The translations under genes and the position numbers were made by a program. From Chionis minor (Eukaryota > Chordata > Aves > Charadriiformes > Chionididae), in the NCBI GenBank assembly GCA_013398295.1, contig VZSF01011141.1:646741-710740 (forward strand): 64,000 nucleotides of DNA, written 5' to 3'. Below the pieces are notes generated by a model that saw only the letters and a list, made by a program, of their open reading frames with translations, searched no databases and was not told the origin of the DNA. Shown piece by piece: positions 26,564 to 40,837 of the stretch (position 1 is its first letter; each line of letters opens with the position of its first letter).

Positions 26564-29500
26564 CCCTGTGTTTAAAGTCTCTCAAAATTTCAGCCTGGAA
26601 ATTGCACAGAGGCTAAGGAGTAAGCCCAGGCCCCCCTCCATCCTCGGCCAGATCTGCATCCAGCATTCCTCTCTATGTTTACAGCTGGGGAGAAATTGAA
26701 TTACCTACATAGTATTATTTTAGCATAAATGAGCAGGAAGACTGCACCAAAATTGATGACCCAGTGGGTGTTGCCCCTCCCTGACTGTACTGTATATGCA
26801 GAGCTTTCTAGACTCCAATTTATTGGTTTGTCAGAAACTTCAGTTATTTTCATCAAGTTGAGTTTTACATTAAACATTCCTCCACTTAATTGGAACCATG
26901 CGCATACATTTGGGCAGCATCCATATTCCTGCTCAAATAAAAGGGGTACTTTGTTACAAATTCAGCATACTTTGCTGTTAAATTATATTTTGCTAGCAAT
27001 TACAATTAAATATGAAGTTCACACTTAATAGCAGACCTTGTAATCATGTGGGAGTAGTTCTCCTTCCGTGAACATCATGCATGGGTGGGAGAAGTGAGAG
27101 CCCTGCAGCCTCATTTTAATAATGAAATAAACAGTTCTGCTGGTGAGTAATTCAGGGACCTTAAAACAGGGCAGTGGCAGGATGGAAATTGTTTAAGAAG
27201 CTTATTTAACCCTCTCACCTGCTAATTCTAGCTCTCTCAAGAATTACCCACCACCCAACTGCAGGCAGACAGGAGCAGCACCAAGAGATTTCGGAAGGGA
27301 TCAGCAAGGGGGGCAGGGGTTTCGGTCACAGCTAGTTTTATTCTTGCTTTTAGTCCCATTATGAAATTTGCTGAGCATAGCAAAGTCATATTTGCAGAAA
27401 GCTTTTCAAGTTCTCTTTTTCACCCCATTGAATTCTGAATTATAATAACAACACTTCTCTAAAAATGTTCTGCTTTTTTGGCATTTGCATCGAGAAACAG
27501 GTTATGGTCTTCTGCAGATTGAGATTTCATTTTAAATTTCATTTGCGGTTTTATATTTTTACTTTTGCTCCCATTAGCTTAAGTGTGCCTGTTGTGGAAA
27601 GGTGGCTTCATTAGAAGATGAAAAGAAGATATTTGCTATGGAAAAGAGGATTTGATAGTTCAGTCCGTGCAAAGCAGGCTCTTTCAATTTTAAAAAAGGA
27701 ATGAAATATTGCAACTATTACATGTTCTGATGGTATTTCTACTATCCCGAAACATGTTTCTACTGACACGTTGTGGAATTATAGAATACAAATGACAATG
27801 AAAGATAGAAAATATAAACCTTACAGGAAAACATTTTCATTTTAAATCCATGCTTTTTTCTGAAAACAAAGCTTTAAATTTGGACTTGTACATGAGAAAA
27901 ACTTGTGAAAGAATCTAGGGGATGAGGTCTGAGGAGACACTGGAACAAAATCTGCTTTACTAAAACAAAGACAATCCAAGATTAACCTGATGAAAATATT
28001 TCTACCAAGTTTATGTTAATTTCCTAGTCTTTGCCCTTAAAATCTCTTTCTGTCTCGCAAATGAACCTGATTTCCATGCTGCCCGTTTTGAAGCAATTGG
28101 AGCTTGTCCTCCACGTAGAGTTGATACTGCCCAGATACCATCACCCATCGTTCAACCCAAGGCATGCCCTGTTTTCCCTCCACTAAGCCAGGTTCAGTAT
28201 GTTTGAAAGACAGCTCCATGCATGTCCAACGCAGAAGAAAAGCAGATGACGAGATTGATGCTGGGTCAGCAATTCAAAGAAACTGCCCTTGCTGATGATG
28301 GCGGCTGCTCGTACTTGCAGCTGGAGAGGTCCATGTATCACGGGGACTGCGGGGACTGGATTTATGTCCCCAGACACATGACTTCCACACCACGACTTGC
28401 AGCACATACTGCAGAAATCTGCACCAAGCACCTCCTTGGTGCTCGGTGGAATTTAAAGGAGTTTTCCTTCTTTAGCCCACATGCATAGCGTGTTTCTTTC
28501 CACTATTGCTGTTTGTGCACAAAGTGCACTTGGAGAAGCCAGCCCTGTGCAGGCTTAAGCCTTTCAGCTTTTTTGGATGGGGGAATTAAATAGCTCTGAG
28601 AGCTACAGAAAGCACCATCCTACAATGCTATCACCCTATTTCTGATGTCATACCAGGGAATTAAACCCACAACAACACACTGTTCTCACTGTAGAGCCCA
28701 TCTTACTGTTTCCCTGGTGTGAACTGCTGAACTCTTCTGGCCATCCCCAGAGCTGATGTCTCTCTTGTGGGCTGGTCATCCACAGAGCTAACATCTCTCC
28801 TGGCGGTCCGGAGGGATGGTGAATCACTTCCTCTCTACAGCCTCTTCTGCTTTTACCTCTGCTCTCTGCCTGTGCAGCTATTACACCTATAAATACTGGA
28901 AAGTCCACCTATTTTGACTACAGACGCGTAAACCGTATGGCATTTCAAGCACTAAAGATCCCTTGAAATACTTTGGGGGTTCCTAAGCTAGTTCCAATTC
29001 AGAAAACACTTTTACTTGGTACAGTTTAGCTCCACGTTTGTCTCATCGCACTGCTTTGAGGTTGCAATTTCATTTTAAGCTGGAAAAAAGATTTTCTTTA
29101 CACTGGGGCTTTTCTAAAAAGATGACAAACATGACTGCACAGACAGCACATTGAACTTTGTAAACTGTGAGGTTTAACTCGTTTTGAAATTTTACAAAAT
29201 AATGATACCTAAAACATCCTAGACGTGCCCTCGCTCTGTTACAAAGTCACAATGGATCCCAAAGGACTTCCCTGGCCAGCACCTCGTAGTTCATTTCCCA
29301 GAGATTCTCCTTGCTGTACTCCAGCTCACGCTTTCTCCGGAGGTGGCCAGGTTTCCCCAAAGGCAGGCAACACAAGAAAATTACAGCTGAAGAGACAAAA
29401 CCAGAAATATTCCTCTGAGCCTGAAGCACCGTATTTCTCTCAGAGCTTCAAGCCAAGTCCCCCTCATCCTGCAAATATGCCTGAAAAGGTACTGCACTGA

Positions 29501-32500
29501 AAATAACTCTGCTTTGCAGCGATAGATGATGTCTGCTCTTTAAACAAGTCCCCTTCAACAACACATATTCTCATCTGTGCATTTTTAATAGAAGCATAAT
29601 TTTTGTCATATGTTATAATGAATAGCATACAACTAAACGGTGCATATAAGACTGTAATTCCATCTGGGAGTTTGTTGACATTGATAAACCACTTGGGTTT
29701 TGCTTTTGCGGTTCTTGCCATTACAGCAGCTCAACAGGATTACAGTCCTGTTAGGTATAGCCGGTTATAGGTATTATACCATATGGTCATACCTGTATGT
29801 TTCATTAAAGAAAAGATTTAAATTTAAATATGTAATTGAAAATTCTCATCGATGGTCTGATAATATGGTGTTAAAAATTATCTTTATGTTATTACCTGAG
29901 GGGCTTGTTTATTTTATTTAAGATTCCTCATCTCAGGCAATGAAAATACTTTAGGTGGATTTAAGTATATCTATACTGAGGGACCGAAGCATTTCCCTTG
30001 TAATTTTGTGGCATTGCTACTTTTATAGGATATGAAAACCAGCACACTGCACTGTCCCTAAAGGAAAGTGAACCAGACAAGTCTAGTAATTCCATAGCCT
30101 AAACCAAGTTAAACAGATACAAACAAAAACAGATAAACAGTGAAAATTGTGGGTTTACTTTTCTTCCTGTAATTTCCAGACACTAACAGTGATAGCAGTG
30201 GTACTGCCAGGGACTGTTTAAAACATATAATAACATTTTCCTTTAACTGGATTATAATTAATAGATTGGCTAATCCATGTGTGCGTTTCCCTCAAAACAA
30301 AGCTTATGTTGAGACACATTTCCCTCTTGTCTGCAAGTAAAGCTATGAAACCTGTGTGAACAGGAGCTTTCATTCTTCTGCACTTTACTCCTGGTTTGTC
30401 TGGATCACCATGGGTTTTAAAAATTTCAGTCATGCATCCTGTTTCTACTGTGGCCTCACTCTGCTAATTGCCATTTCGTTCACAGTGAAATAACTGCACT
30501 AATGACTTCAGCACAGTCCAGATGTTCTAGGTCAGACAGAAGGGAAATAGTTCTGATCTGAATTCTTCTGCTTATACCAGCCACTGGAAATGGCCACCAC
30601 TGCCTAACAGAAGACTGGGGGCACTAAGTCTAATGTCCTGCTGTTTGGCTCTGCCCAGGGTGCTCTCTGGAAAGGTTATTCCCTGTAACACCCCCCTCTA
30701 TTGGCTTTACAGACTTCACTTTTTGCACCAAGTAAACATTTAGCAGCACCAGCAGGATAATCACTGGGACAGGTCCTGGCAGCCCACAGGCAGCCCGCAG
30801 CCACAGGGCACACGGGACAGAGTGCAGCTACGCTTCTTCCCCTTCCCACCGGTGGCTTTACGGAGCTGCTGCTTGCCCAACACCCACACACCAGCCTCAG
30901 GTGCCTGGCTGCTGCTCCCAGATGTTTGCTCCGTTCAGCCACAGGCACTTTCGTATACCTGGAGAGAGCCAAGGTACTCGCACCATCTCCATTCAGCAAA
31001 ATTAGAGGAAGAAACTAGAGGGTGTCTCACCAAAAGAGTCAGTGGAAGCTATTCTGATGAAGCCTACACGCTCCAGATTATCATCTGGAGGCTCTGCAGG
31101 TGGTAAGAAGCTTCCACACGGAGGCAATATTTGCAAAGTGTCTGCTCCAAAGGCCAAGCTACCGTTTAAAGTGCTAGGAGATATTGGGGTACATTTGCCC
31201 ATTTATCCCAATTTCATGCAGCTTCAGACTCCACTCTAGACCAGAAAAACTGAAACTTCACTTTAAAGGTAACGTCACTTCAACCCAGTGGCTAGGGCCC
31301 TCTCAATAGTAGAAGGTCTTTGCAGACACAGCTTTCACAGCAACCTCTCTGAGTGGAGATGTGGTGTATACCGGCAAAGGGATTTTTGCTAGCAGTGTTT
31401 ATGCTAGCTACCCAAATGACGTAAGTTATACCTCTCAATAGAGCTTTTTGCTGGTACAAGAACATTTACCAGAACTGACGATTTAATTAGTGGTATGTTT
31501 CTTTTCTTCTCTTCCCATGCTCTTCGCTGACAAAGCTGTATATGCAAAATGTTTGAATGCAGACAGACCTATTACTTCTGGGGAAGCTGCGCAATGGCCA
31601 GCAAATGATTCCAGCACTGATGGGGGAGCAGAGGGGGCTGAAGCAACACAGCCATGACGTGCGGTGAAGCCGCCTTCTCATGGATCCTGGGCCATGTCCA
31701 ACAGTAACACACAAAAATCTGGGGTGGGATTTAGGGCTGCAGGTTGCTCTTACAGAAGTTCTCCGGAGTCAAGGTGGAGGGAAACAGAAGACAACCACGA
31801 ATGAAGCTAGTTTCTCAGTGATTTAAGACGCCTAAATCCTTCCACTCAACATGTGCACTAAATTCTCACTAGCCTTAAAATATCACAATGATCAGAAAAC
31901 CTTCAGTATGGCACCTTCCCACCGAATGCTGTCTTTGTCATCCAGACATACCTCCTCACTCAACTAACCAACACAGATTTTTCCTCTGTTAACACCCTAC
32001 AATTATGATGACTCCTGGGAGGGCAAGATGGAAAGGGAGAAAGGCTTGGGGGGGTCAGACTCTATTCTCTCTTACACATCGTTAATAATGATGTCAGCTA
32101 AATAATTAAATCATCCTCACTATAAATGCAACACAGAAAGAACACAACTTGATTCCAGGTGGGATCCGCAACACTGTCAATTTTTAAAAATATTGTTTAA
32201 AGTAGGCAAATTTGATCTGGAGCCACTGAGAGAAGAAATTTGGAAGACCACCAGGTCATTTTTCCAGAATCCCTTTTGTAAATGTAATGGCACTTTAATG
32301 GAAGTTACACTATATACACACACATAAACAAGAGAAAATTAGTGTATATCAGTTATGATAATGTTTTCTGCTGAGTACTGAAAATTACTGGAAACCCACT
32401 TAATAATTATGTAATGTTTTATAATACTGTCAGCTGAGTGATTTCCTGCTCTAAGGGGAGGCACAGCCCTGCAGTTAATTTCACCAGGTTGCATTCAGGG

Positions 32501-35500
32501 GCTGTTCTTATGCATACAAATGCTCTTAGTAGCCACCTGTCTGTGATAATATAAAAGGGGGGACAGAACCCACCCTCTGCTCTGCCAAAACCCAGATACA
32601 TGAGACAGTTTTGGTGCTGCAGGCAGGCAAGAGAAAAGGCCATAGAGAAGTCTTTTGGTATTTAATTTTGAAGCTTTAGTTGTTTTACCCTAGGATGAGG
32701 GAGCCTGAGCATCTCTACCACAGCTAAATCAGGAGTGCTCCAAGCTTTACTGACAGCATCACTACTGTACTAGAGCTACTAATAGTTTGTTTACCTCAGG
32801 ACTGACAAGTTAAATGATTCCAAAAAAATTAATCAGGAAACATAAAACTAAGACTGGTAACTCAGACACTAAGGCAAATCAGTGTCATGGGTACATCTAC
32901 CAGAACTGCTGGGCAATTTGCAGGTGGTATTGCTGAGCATAACTAGAAGGTTGTGTCACCTGAAAGAGGTTCAGCCATGCAGCAAACCCTGCTTAGCTCT
33001 TTCTTCCTTCTTCCCTTCGTGTGGCTCACCGTTTGGATCAGAGCAGCATCTTCCCCATACCATGCTGATCTCCACACTGACCTGGAGTGAAGGGTTTAGA
33101 CCTTATCTGTTCTGCATTTTGTAGGGTCACTTTGTTTCCTGTATTTGATAAAAGAAAATTGTGCATCTTTGCTAGGGCTGGACTCATTCGTGGGTTGGGC
33201 CATATGATATACTGCTATGGTAAGATACAGCTCTGAGTCCTAGCAGCTGGTTGGTACAAAAGCTGGGCCCAAAGTCCTGATTCCTTATTACAAAATGGGG
33301 AGAAACCGAGTCTCCTCTGTGTCTTTGAGTTTTTCAGAGGGGAGGAAACACCCTAGCCATTACTTTTTAAAACATACGGTCCTGAATAAGCATGCTGTGG
33401 AAGAGTTGGCAAGGCTTTTCTGTTGTATCATGTGTTTCCATTCCATCCCAAATTTCTGGGACTAAATAATCTCTAAGCCTGACTTAAGAGTCTCCATGTC
33501 ATCTTCCATTGAAGCCAGTAAGGATGAAGGGCCCAACTCTGTACATCTACTTGCTAGTTCTTCCTTTGAAAGTGGGGGCAGATACAGTGTGCTTGCATTT
33601 ACTGGGATTCATTTGACTGACTTTCAGCATACCTTGCCAGCCGTGTGGATTTGTAGTTTCATGAATTGCAATTGGAGTTTTGGGGTATATCCAGCTTGCA
33701 TGCTGAGACCAAAACTGCAACTCTGAGCAATTTTTAGGTGGTTGTGGTCAGGGTAAAGCAGCCATTTGGTACTGCGTACACACTATTTTTAAGCACTGAC
33801 ACCACCTTTGATCCTCTTCCAGTGCCTTCCCCCACATACAGCTTTTTAACAGAGCACAACACAATTCATTCTCTGTGGGAATTCCTGTTTGTTTTGTTTT
33901 TTTAAGGAGGAACATTCTCCCCATTCTTACAAAATTTGGAGAACTGACAAATATTAATGGCTGCTACTAAGAGTGCAGCATAAAAAACAGGGAAAAAGGA
34001 AACTAAAGGTCATTCAACTCAGGCTTTTTCTGTAACATATTAAGTCAGGGCTATTTAAATGGGGGACTCTGACCCAGACCTGGCCTGAGGTGGCTTTGTT
34101 CACAGCACCACAACGGCCCATGGACCAGGGTATGCAGATATTTGGGTTGGTCAACAGAGGCTCCCTTTGCAGTTCCCGAGTAGTAGGTGCTTTGTTTCAC
34201 TCACCATTTTTCATACCTACTTTGAGATGAGATGAAGTGATCCCCATTTTTTTGTTTTCCACTGGCAATAAGGTGAGTCAGGGGTGATAACTCTATGTTA
34301 TATATACATAGGTTTGATAAACCAGCCTTGAAGTCATATACAAGGCAACAAGGGAGAGATCAGGGCACTTACCAGAAGGAAGTCAATAGCATTCCTGGCA
34401 TTTTGTCCCATGGGCTGCTTCTGCATTTTTTTTAGAGAGTCATTGAAGAAAAAAACCCCCAAAACAAAAGTCCCAATAAGTTACTTGGACTTCGAGGATC
34501 AAAATTCTCTCTCCCCATTTCCAGCTTAGGACTGTATCCACTGAACTATGGATCAGGATCTCTCCTGCCACCTCTCCTTCTTGCCCAAAGACTTTAGCAT
34601 TCCTGGCTGCACAGGTCCACCTTCAGCAGGGCATGGGGAACACTGCCTACATGGAGAGACTGAAAGGGCTGGATTAGTTCAGACGAGAAATCAGTAGAAA
34701 TCACTACTCCAGAGGCTGCCTGACGCAGGAAACAGCTAATAAAATGGACATTTTTTGCTAGAATGAAAATATACCAAATTAAAGTATTACACATTTAAAA
34801 ATTCTTAAGGACTCTAGATTTTTAAGCACAAATGAGTATGAAACTGACATCATTAATATTAAAGTCAAGAAATAAATGAGCAGAGATAACATGAGTATCT
34901 GCAAGTACATTACCTCCCTCAGAGAGGGAAACACGTGCATGTGCGCATGTGCACCTATGTGTGTGCGAACACATACAATGGGGGAGTCAGGGAAGGAAAA
35001 ACAATTATTTTCCGAGACTCCCCAGAAGAAATAAATTCAGGTTATGGTGTATTTTCCCTTAAATAAACTAAAAGTTGTAAACTAACAATGTAGAAATTTC
35101 TCCTTTGTATCAGCACAGATTTCTGAAGTACTAGACTTAAAAATATTTTATGATACAATGAATTCGTAAATATTTCAAGAGTAAAACAAAGAATATTATC
35201 TTAATCTCATGGAATACTTTTTTTGAAATATAGCCAAAAGAAAACATTAACTGCTTGATGCAAATGGTAGCTGCTCTCTTGACTTTACACATACAACAAA
35301 TTAGCTCATATTTAAAGCTGTAAGGGTTTGTTTGGACTTCTCATAGTCTTTCTGTTTGCCTTAATGTTATCCTACCATACCATCTTCTAAGGAGGGGAAG
35401 TTTACTTGGAAACGTTGGGTTTTTTTTTTCAGCTGACCACAATGCCTTGAGATAATTGTTTTAACATTGTCTTTATGGCTGGGCTCTTTCAAGTCTATGT

Positions 35501-36330
35501 AGCATACCAAAATTACCGTGCGAGAACCTGCTGAATTTCGTTGTGAGTTTTCTCCCAGGATCCAAAACTCTTAAAATGCTATTTTTTTCTTCCCTGAGAC
35601 CATTTTCTGATGATAAGAGCTAGTGGGCTTCTAAGCTCTCCACTCAAAGCATCTTCAAGGCATTTCCTTCCACCCTCTTATTTGTTTTATGAATTTTTCT
35701 CATGGCTACCAAAGTAATTTTCACCAAAGTTCAGCACAAAGTTTCACTAACGACTGCTCAACAACTATCAATGAGCATACTCTGGCTTTTCCAGGCCATT
35801 CAGATGCTGCAAACTGCCTTCAGACCTGGGAACTGCTGCAGCCAGGAACAGCCAGCCCCTCAGAGATGGAGAATGTGAGGGACCACTGGAAGTCCCTACA
35901 GGAACCAGGGAGATGTTGCGTGGGTGAGACTTGGGTAGGTCTGAACAAAAGTAATTCATGACCCAGTTATAAATCAGCTCACCACCTACATAAACTTGTT
36001 TCAGGAAAATGGAGTCGGTACACACTGACACTCTCCCAAACCCATACATTACAGTAGTCACATCTCAACCACGTATCTCTAGGCAGCATGTCATACGACT
36101 GTCAAAGTCCAGGATAACTTTGGGGGACTTCTTACCAAACATTCCATAGATTAAACTTCTATTCCATTATTAGCTGGGATTTTGAGTACAGGCCTATCCA
36201 GGACTGTGATCCATGACACACACACACATCTAACACAACGCAGTCTATGTTCTAAAGAGCTTCCAAGCTAAGCAGATCAAATACACAGCAGAAATAAAAA
36301 GCCACACTACCCTCGCTCTTTGTAGTTGGT
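26564..36330. other. gene-poor sequence, no gene recognised
   Basis: No exon, RNA gene or recent transposon end was recognised. It contains an alternating purine-pyrimidine patch at 34931-34976. Short frames of 60-110 codons on both strands lack domains. Confidence 0.5.
34931..34976. repeat. alternating purine-pyrimidine patch (GTGCATGTGCGC type)
   Basis: ACACGTGCATGTGCGCATGT followed by GCACCTATGTGTGTGCG is a degenerate (GT/CA)n-type simple repeat with several CG and GC steps. Such stretches can adopt left-handed DNA; nothing in the context indicates a function. Confidence 0.6.
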
Positions 36331-36424
36331 GAGTTGAGGGACAGTTTTGCTCTAGGTCTCACAGTCATCACTGGCAAAGCTGGGAAATGATCCAAGACCC
36401 GAGCCCTAACCATAAAACCATGCT
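36331..36424 (+). repeat. ancient SINE-like fragment (MIR or L3/CR1-tail type)
   Basis: The order TTGCTCTAGGTCTCACAGTC, GCAAAGCTGGGAAATGATCC, AAGACC and CCCTAACCAT follows the very common ancient amniote repeat segment 'ttgcccaaggtcacacag...gcagagctgggaatagaaccca...gtgctctaaccact'. It is degenerate, which suits an old insertion. The family assignment (MIR, AmnSINE or L3-like) is uncertain. Confidence 0.4.
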
Positions 36425-38789
36425 TGCTCTCCTGGCACAGAGAGAAACAGGAACATGCCAGAGATGCAAAGCAAACGCCAAGTTGTAGAATGGGCCCCTG
36501 AAGTATTTTGTTCCCTGGAGAGAGATTAGAGTCTTGCAGTACATATAAACACCTGCCTAATGATGACAGAATTGAATTTATTGCTTCATGCAGCAAAAAT
36601 GCCTCAGAAATAAGATACTAGACTTACTATTGAGATCATCCAAAATGTACCATGTGTTGTAGTTATCACAAACTTCAGGTGATCAGCCTAAGACATCTGC
36701 AGCACATGTACTATCTGGTGAACACCAAGGCACAGCTCGTAGAAACTCTGCCTGGGACCCTCCAGAGAGATTGCAAAGTAGCTGAGACATGATAGACTCG
36801 AAAGAACACCTCACTTCATGAACGTCCACCACTACCCCAGCACAGCAGCTCCAGTGGAAGCACTGCCAAATGCCTAAGCTTATCACACTCTTAGGTTAGT
36901 GAAAACACATTTCTGAGGCTGGGATAATAAGTTTGAACAGAGACCTTAACAGGGAACTGCTGCACCTTTTCCTTCGGGGATCAGCTATCTTCTATAAGCA
37001 CTTAAGCCACAAAGTGTTTCTAAAAGAAGAAAACTGGGCTTCAAAATGTTAATCAAATGCAACGTTTTAAACAAGTCTGTTTAATCCCTCTTGTTACATC
37101 CACATGGTCAAAAACCAGAGCTGTATCATAACCAGCATCTGTTGGAAGAAGTAGTATCGTGCCCATACAAAAAAGCATTCCACCCTACTGGTTTTAAAGT
37201 TGGCATGAGTAAGGGTAATTTCCATTAAACTGTCTATACTAAATCTGACAGTGATGTTAAAGGTAATGTACAGTAATTTATATATTGGCTGTAATATGGT
37301 CAAAATCCCAGTATAAATGGCAAAACAATCTACACTGCAGTCATCTGATATTGTTGGATTTCTTTTCTCATATGAAAAAAAGGTTTTTCATTGATAGAAG
37401 ATGTAATCAAGATGGTCACTCTTGACTGAAAAGAGTTAATCATGCAGGTTGAGGAGGAACCATATTTGCACATCGTAAATTAGGTGAAAAAGACCCATGT
37501 TTATTTATTTTCATTTCTTCTCCTCTGGACAAAAATCCCTATTTTATTATCTGGAGCAACTGGCAAATATTTTAAAATACAGTCCTTACAAATTACAAAT
37601 TTAGCTTCACTCCTCAGATCTCTGGCCAACAACAGCTAAGAGAAAGAAAAAAACAAATAAATCCTTGCCCCCACTCACCCTTTCACCACCTTCATGATTC
37701 TGTTCCTCTCAGAAAAACTTGAGAGAACTGGTGAACTTTGCAGCCTGCCAGAGAAGCCGGTGCACATAGGCTATTTTAGATCAAAGAGAGAAATGCCTTC
37801 TGAAGTGCCAAGAGCTCCCTCACCATTATACCAAAAAAGCGCCGGCTCACCTTTTCTGCTGGATGAAATATCATGGAGAGAGAAGAGCTGGTGTCTAATA
37901 TGGGCCAGCCTGGGTCATTAAAGACTCTATGGAGTGGACAAAACCCAACTTTCAACTCCTTTTGGAAATAGCCCATCCTGGTGCACAAAGGCAATATACT
38001 CGTGGCGCAACAGACGGCATGTGCCAAAATTGAGCCCTGGACTGACTTCCGTTTCTAAACTGGCCCGATAAATAGTTCCAAGTGAAGTGCATCACAGCAA
38101 TGTAATTCCTAAGATGACAAAGGCACAGAAGGTATGTCCATTGCAAAACTGGAGCAACCTCGGAGGGGAAAAAAAACCCTAGAGCTTTTTAATAAGATTA
38201 CCTACAAGTATCTAGAAAGCAAACTGGAATGCATATGCTCACAGTTCTAATATTCTCAGTTTAAATGATAGTAAAAAGGCTTATTGCTTCTTTCATTTCT
38301 ATAATCTACCACTCCGAGCCACCTTCAGTCTCTGCCAGCCTTCTGTTTTGAGCCAACCTTTAATCAAGCAGATTCCTGAAGAATTCTAGATCCTCTACTT
38401 CCAAAATATTGAAATAGCCAAGCTCCTCTTTGCTTGCTTTCTCTGCAAGTACTAACAATTTCTTTTGTACCTTTTTTATGGCTTGATAATGAAACTAGGG
38501 GTTTTAGGCATCCATTTGGGCTCTTTCAGTACTCTTGGGAGCATGCCTATCATATATTTTCCAATCAGAAATGCCCCACAGTGTGACACCACTGTCCACC
38601 ACCCAGTTTTCTGTCTCCCACAGAAGCTGTTGCAGAAGTTGCTTAACAGAGAGCCAGTATCTGAGGTTCAATCCTCACACTCCTTCTGCATCCTGCTATT
38701 AGATTTCGGACGTCAGAGGAAACATCTCTGCCTATTCCCAACAGTATCTGGTTTGCACCTTTTATCCATTAATTTGTCTAATCCATTTT
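36425..38789. other. gene-poor sequence, nothing recognised
   Basis: AT-rich sequence without recognisable exons, RNA genes or repeat ends. Confidence 0.5.
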
Positions 38790-39290
38790 AAATCTCTTGA
38801 TGCCTTCTGAGTCCACACTTTCTTGCAACAGCAAGTTGTAGAAGTTTATCACACGCTTTGAAGAAAGGCACTTTTAAAAACCTGTTTTAAATTACATCCT
38901 ATCAGTTTCAATGCATATTCCCTGATCTACTGTTGTAGGATTTGGTAAACAAGTTTAGCAGTCATCTTCTGCACTGCCTTCTTTGGTTTGTAAATCAGCT
39001 TCTTCCCTGCTCAGCCTTCTCTCCAGACTGAAGTGCAACCGTAAGCCTGCTATTACTTCCCCTTAATAGTTCAGATGTCCTTCACCAGATCTTTTTGTTT
39101 TGGTTTGGTTTTTTTAAAGAAAAAACTACGCTCTTCTTGAGATGTGGAGACCAATTGTATGCAGTACTCAAGATGTGGAGGCAAGAAGATTTTCTACAGC
39201 GGCAAAATGTCACCTTTGGTGACGTTCTCCATACCCTTCCTGATATGGGCAATTTGGGCTGCAGCTGAACACTGAGCCAATGATGACAAA
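38790..39290 (+). mobile_element. ancient LINE-type (CR1-class) repeat fragment
   Basis: The series GCAACAGCAAGTTGTAGAAG, GTTTTAAATTACATCCTATC, a CTTCCCTGCTCAGCCTTCTC block, then TGTATGCAGTACTCAAGATG, a TCTACAGCGGCAAAATG segment and GCAGCTGAACACTGAGCCAA follows in order a well-known high-copy repeat of turtles, crocodilians and birds ('agttccacagttt... gtgtgaagaagtac... actgcacacagtattcaagatgtgg... atagtggca... gctgcagcacattgagc'). The order of several blocks over 500 bp makes coincidence unlikely. Divergence is high, so the insertion is old. Assignment to the CR1 class is from memory. Confidence 0.55.
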
Positions 39291-40354
39291 GAACTGCTAA
39301 CTCAGTGTGCCTGGGATTATTCTAATGCACCACAGAGCGTTTTCAGAGACGCCCAAATTAACTCCAGACAAGAGACTAGATCACACACCACCACCAGATA
39401 ATGCCACGCAGAGATACTTGCTTAAGGCCTGGAAGATTTACAACTACATTAACACAATGCACATACCCTCCAAGTTTTGGCAGTGCCTTGCCCAGCTAGG
39501 GTGCCTACAATCACAGCGCACCAGATAAAACAGGCAGGCCAACAGTCCCTCCTGTGCATCTGAAATACCTTCAGAACGATACCTCTCTTTCGGGGAGTCC
39601 TCTCCTCTCTCCTCAGAGCATCCAGTGCTCTGTATCTGATGTGAACAACATCTGAAATCCATGTACTGTAGTTAATAATTATCAATAAAAATCAGTTACT
39701 AGCGAATGCTCCCCAATTTAAAACACATTCTCAGTCACTGACAAAATTTATCAGTACCCCATCTGAAGGCCAAGGCATAGCTGTTATGCGACAGAGAAGG
39801 ATGAAAAGTATGAACGACTTCCTCTTCACCCAGTGCTGCACGTCTTCTCCCTCCCCACGTACACCACTGATGCACCTCAAAAATATTTATGAGTTCTCAT
39901 TCAAATACTTCAGCTGATAAATTTAATATCACATTCCCTGGGGTAAGCAAAAAATAAAATATTGCATTGGCCTTCGCACATGTGGAGATTATATTACTTT
40001 ACAATGAAACCCAGCAAGCTGCATGTTAAAGTTTTTACCACAATCTCCTTGGTAGGAATGTTTCAAATACATTGCATATGTGTGAATACAATATAAGCAT
40101 ACTGAAATGCTTTGAACACTGTAATACATCAGACACTTGAGGCAGCGGGGGAAAAAAAAAAATCCTTCACCTCTCTTGGCTCTTATCTTAAGTCTGTATA
40201 GTCCTTTAAGTGCTTAATTTGACACTGGTGTTCGCTAGTCTCAGAGATGGTGCTACTTGCAACATACAAAGCAAACTTCCAAACGAGCCACTACTTACAC
40301 ATATCCCCAAACCTCTGTACGTTTGTACCACGTTCCCGGAGTATCTCTGTGAAA
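39291..40354. other. intergenic sequence, nothing recognised
   Basis: No exon or repeat end was recognised. The sequence becomes CpG-richer towards its right edge. Confidence 0.5.
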
Positions 40355-40810
40355 GAAAGCAGACAAGAGCGCCTGCTCTGCGCGGTACAACTCCGCGAAA
40401 ACCAGATTAAAGGAATCGCAGCTGTACAACAAAGTCCTTTGCTTTACACAAGCACATTTCTGCGCGCCGTAGAAGTCCGAACATCTGACTTGCTTGGATT
40501 TTACAAGGCTACAATACTGGGAAAGGCGCATAGAAATCAACAACATCCCAAGGCATTAAAGAGTTTCCTTTCGCATTTGTTTCCTAGGCCGCCGGCTTGC
40601 CGGGATGGCGGCAGCACCTGCTCCCAGGACCCGCGGCCCCGGGCGCTCGGCCGGCCGCCCCCCCCCGGCGCCAGGCCGCTCCAGCTGGAGCACGGGTGCC
40701 ACCTCCCGCCGGGATGGGGAAGCGCCGCCGCGGAAAAGCGTCCCCGGGAAAGGGCTCGGCAAAGCAGGGAGGGATGGGTCTCCAACCGCCCTGCCTCCCG
40801 AAGGGGATTA
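40355..40810. promoter_or_regulatory. orphan CpG island
   Basis: CpG dinucleotides become common from about 40,355 and very dense between 40,580 and 40,760, where roughly two dozen occur in 180 bp. The surroundings are AT-rich. A GGGATGGCGGC sequence (YY1-like ATGGCGGC core) lies at about 40602-40612, with GC-box-like and CCGGGAA sequences nearby. No known first exon is visible. The island ends where CR1 sequence begins. It could be the promoter of an unrecognised transcript, such as a lncRNA, or an orphan island within a regulatory desert. The CR1 5' region can also be GC-rich, but this stretch does not look like CR1 coding sequence. Confidence 0.6.
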
Positions 40811-40837
40811 TTTCCCCGTGCTGTGCTTTGGGACATC

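Noticed and set aside
34494..34560. Short resemblance to the ancient SINE-like segment ('actgtatccact')
   Set aside because: Only one short block matches, too little to support a repeat call.
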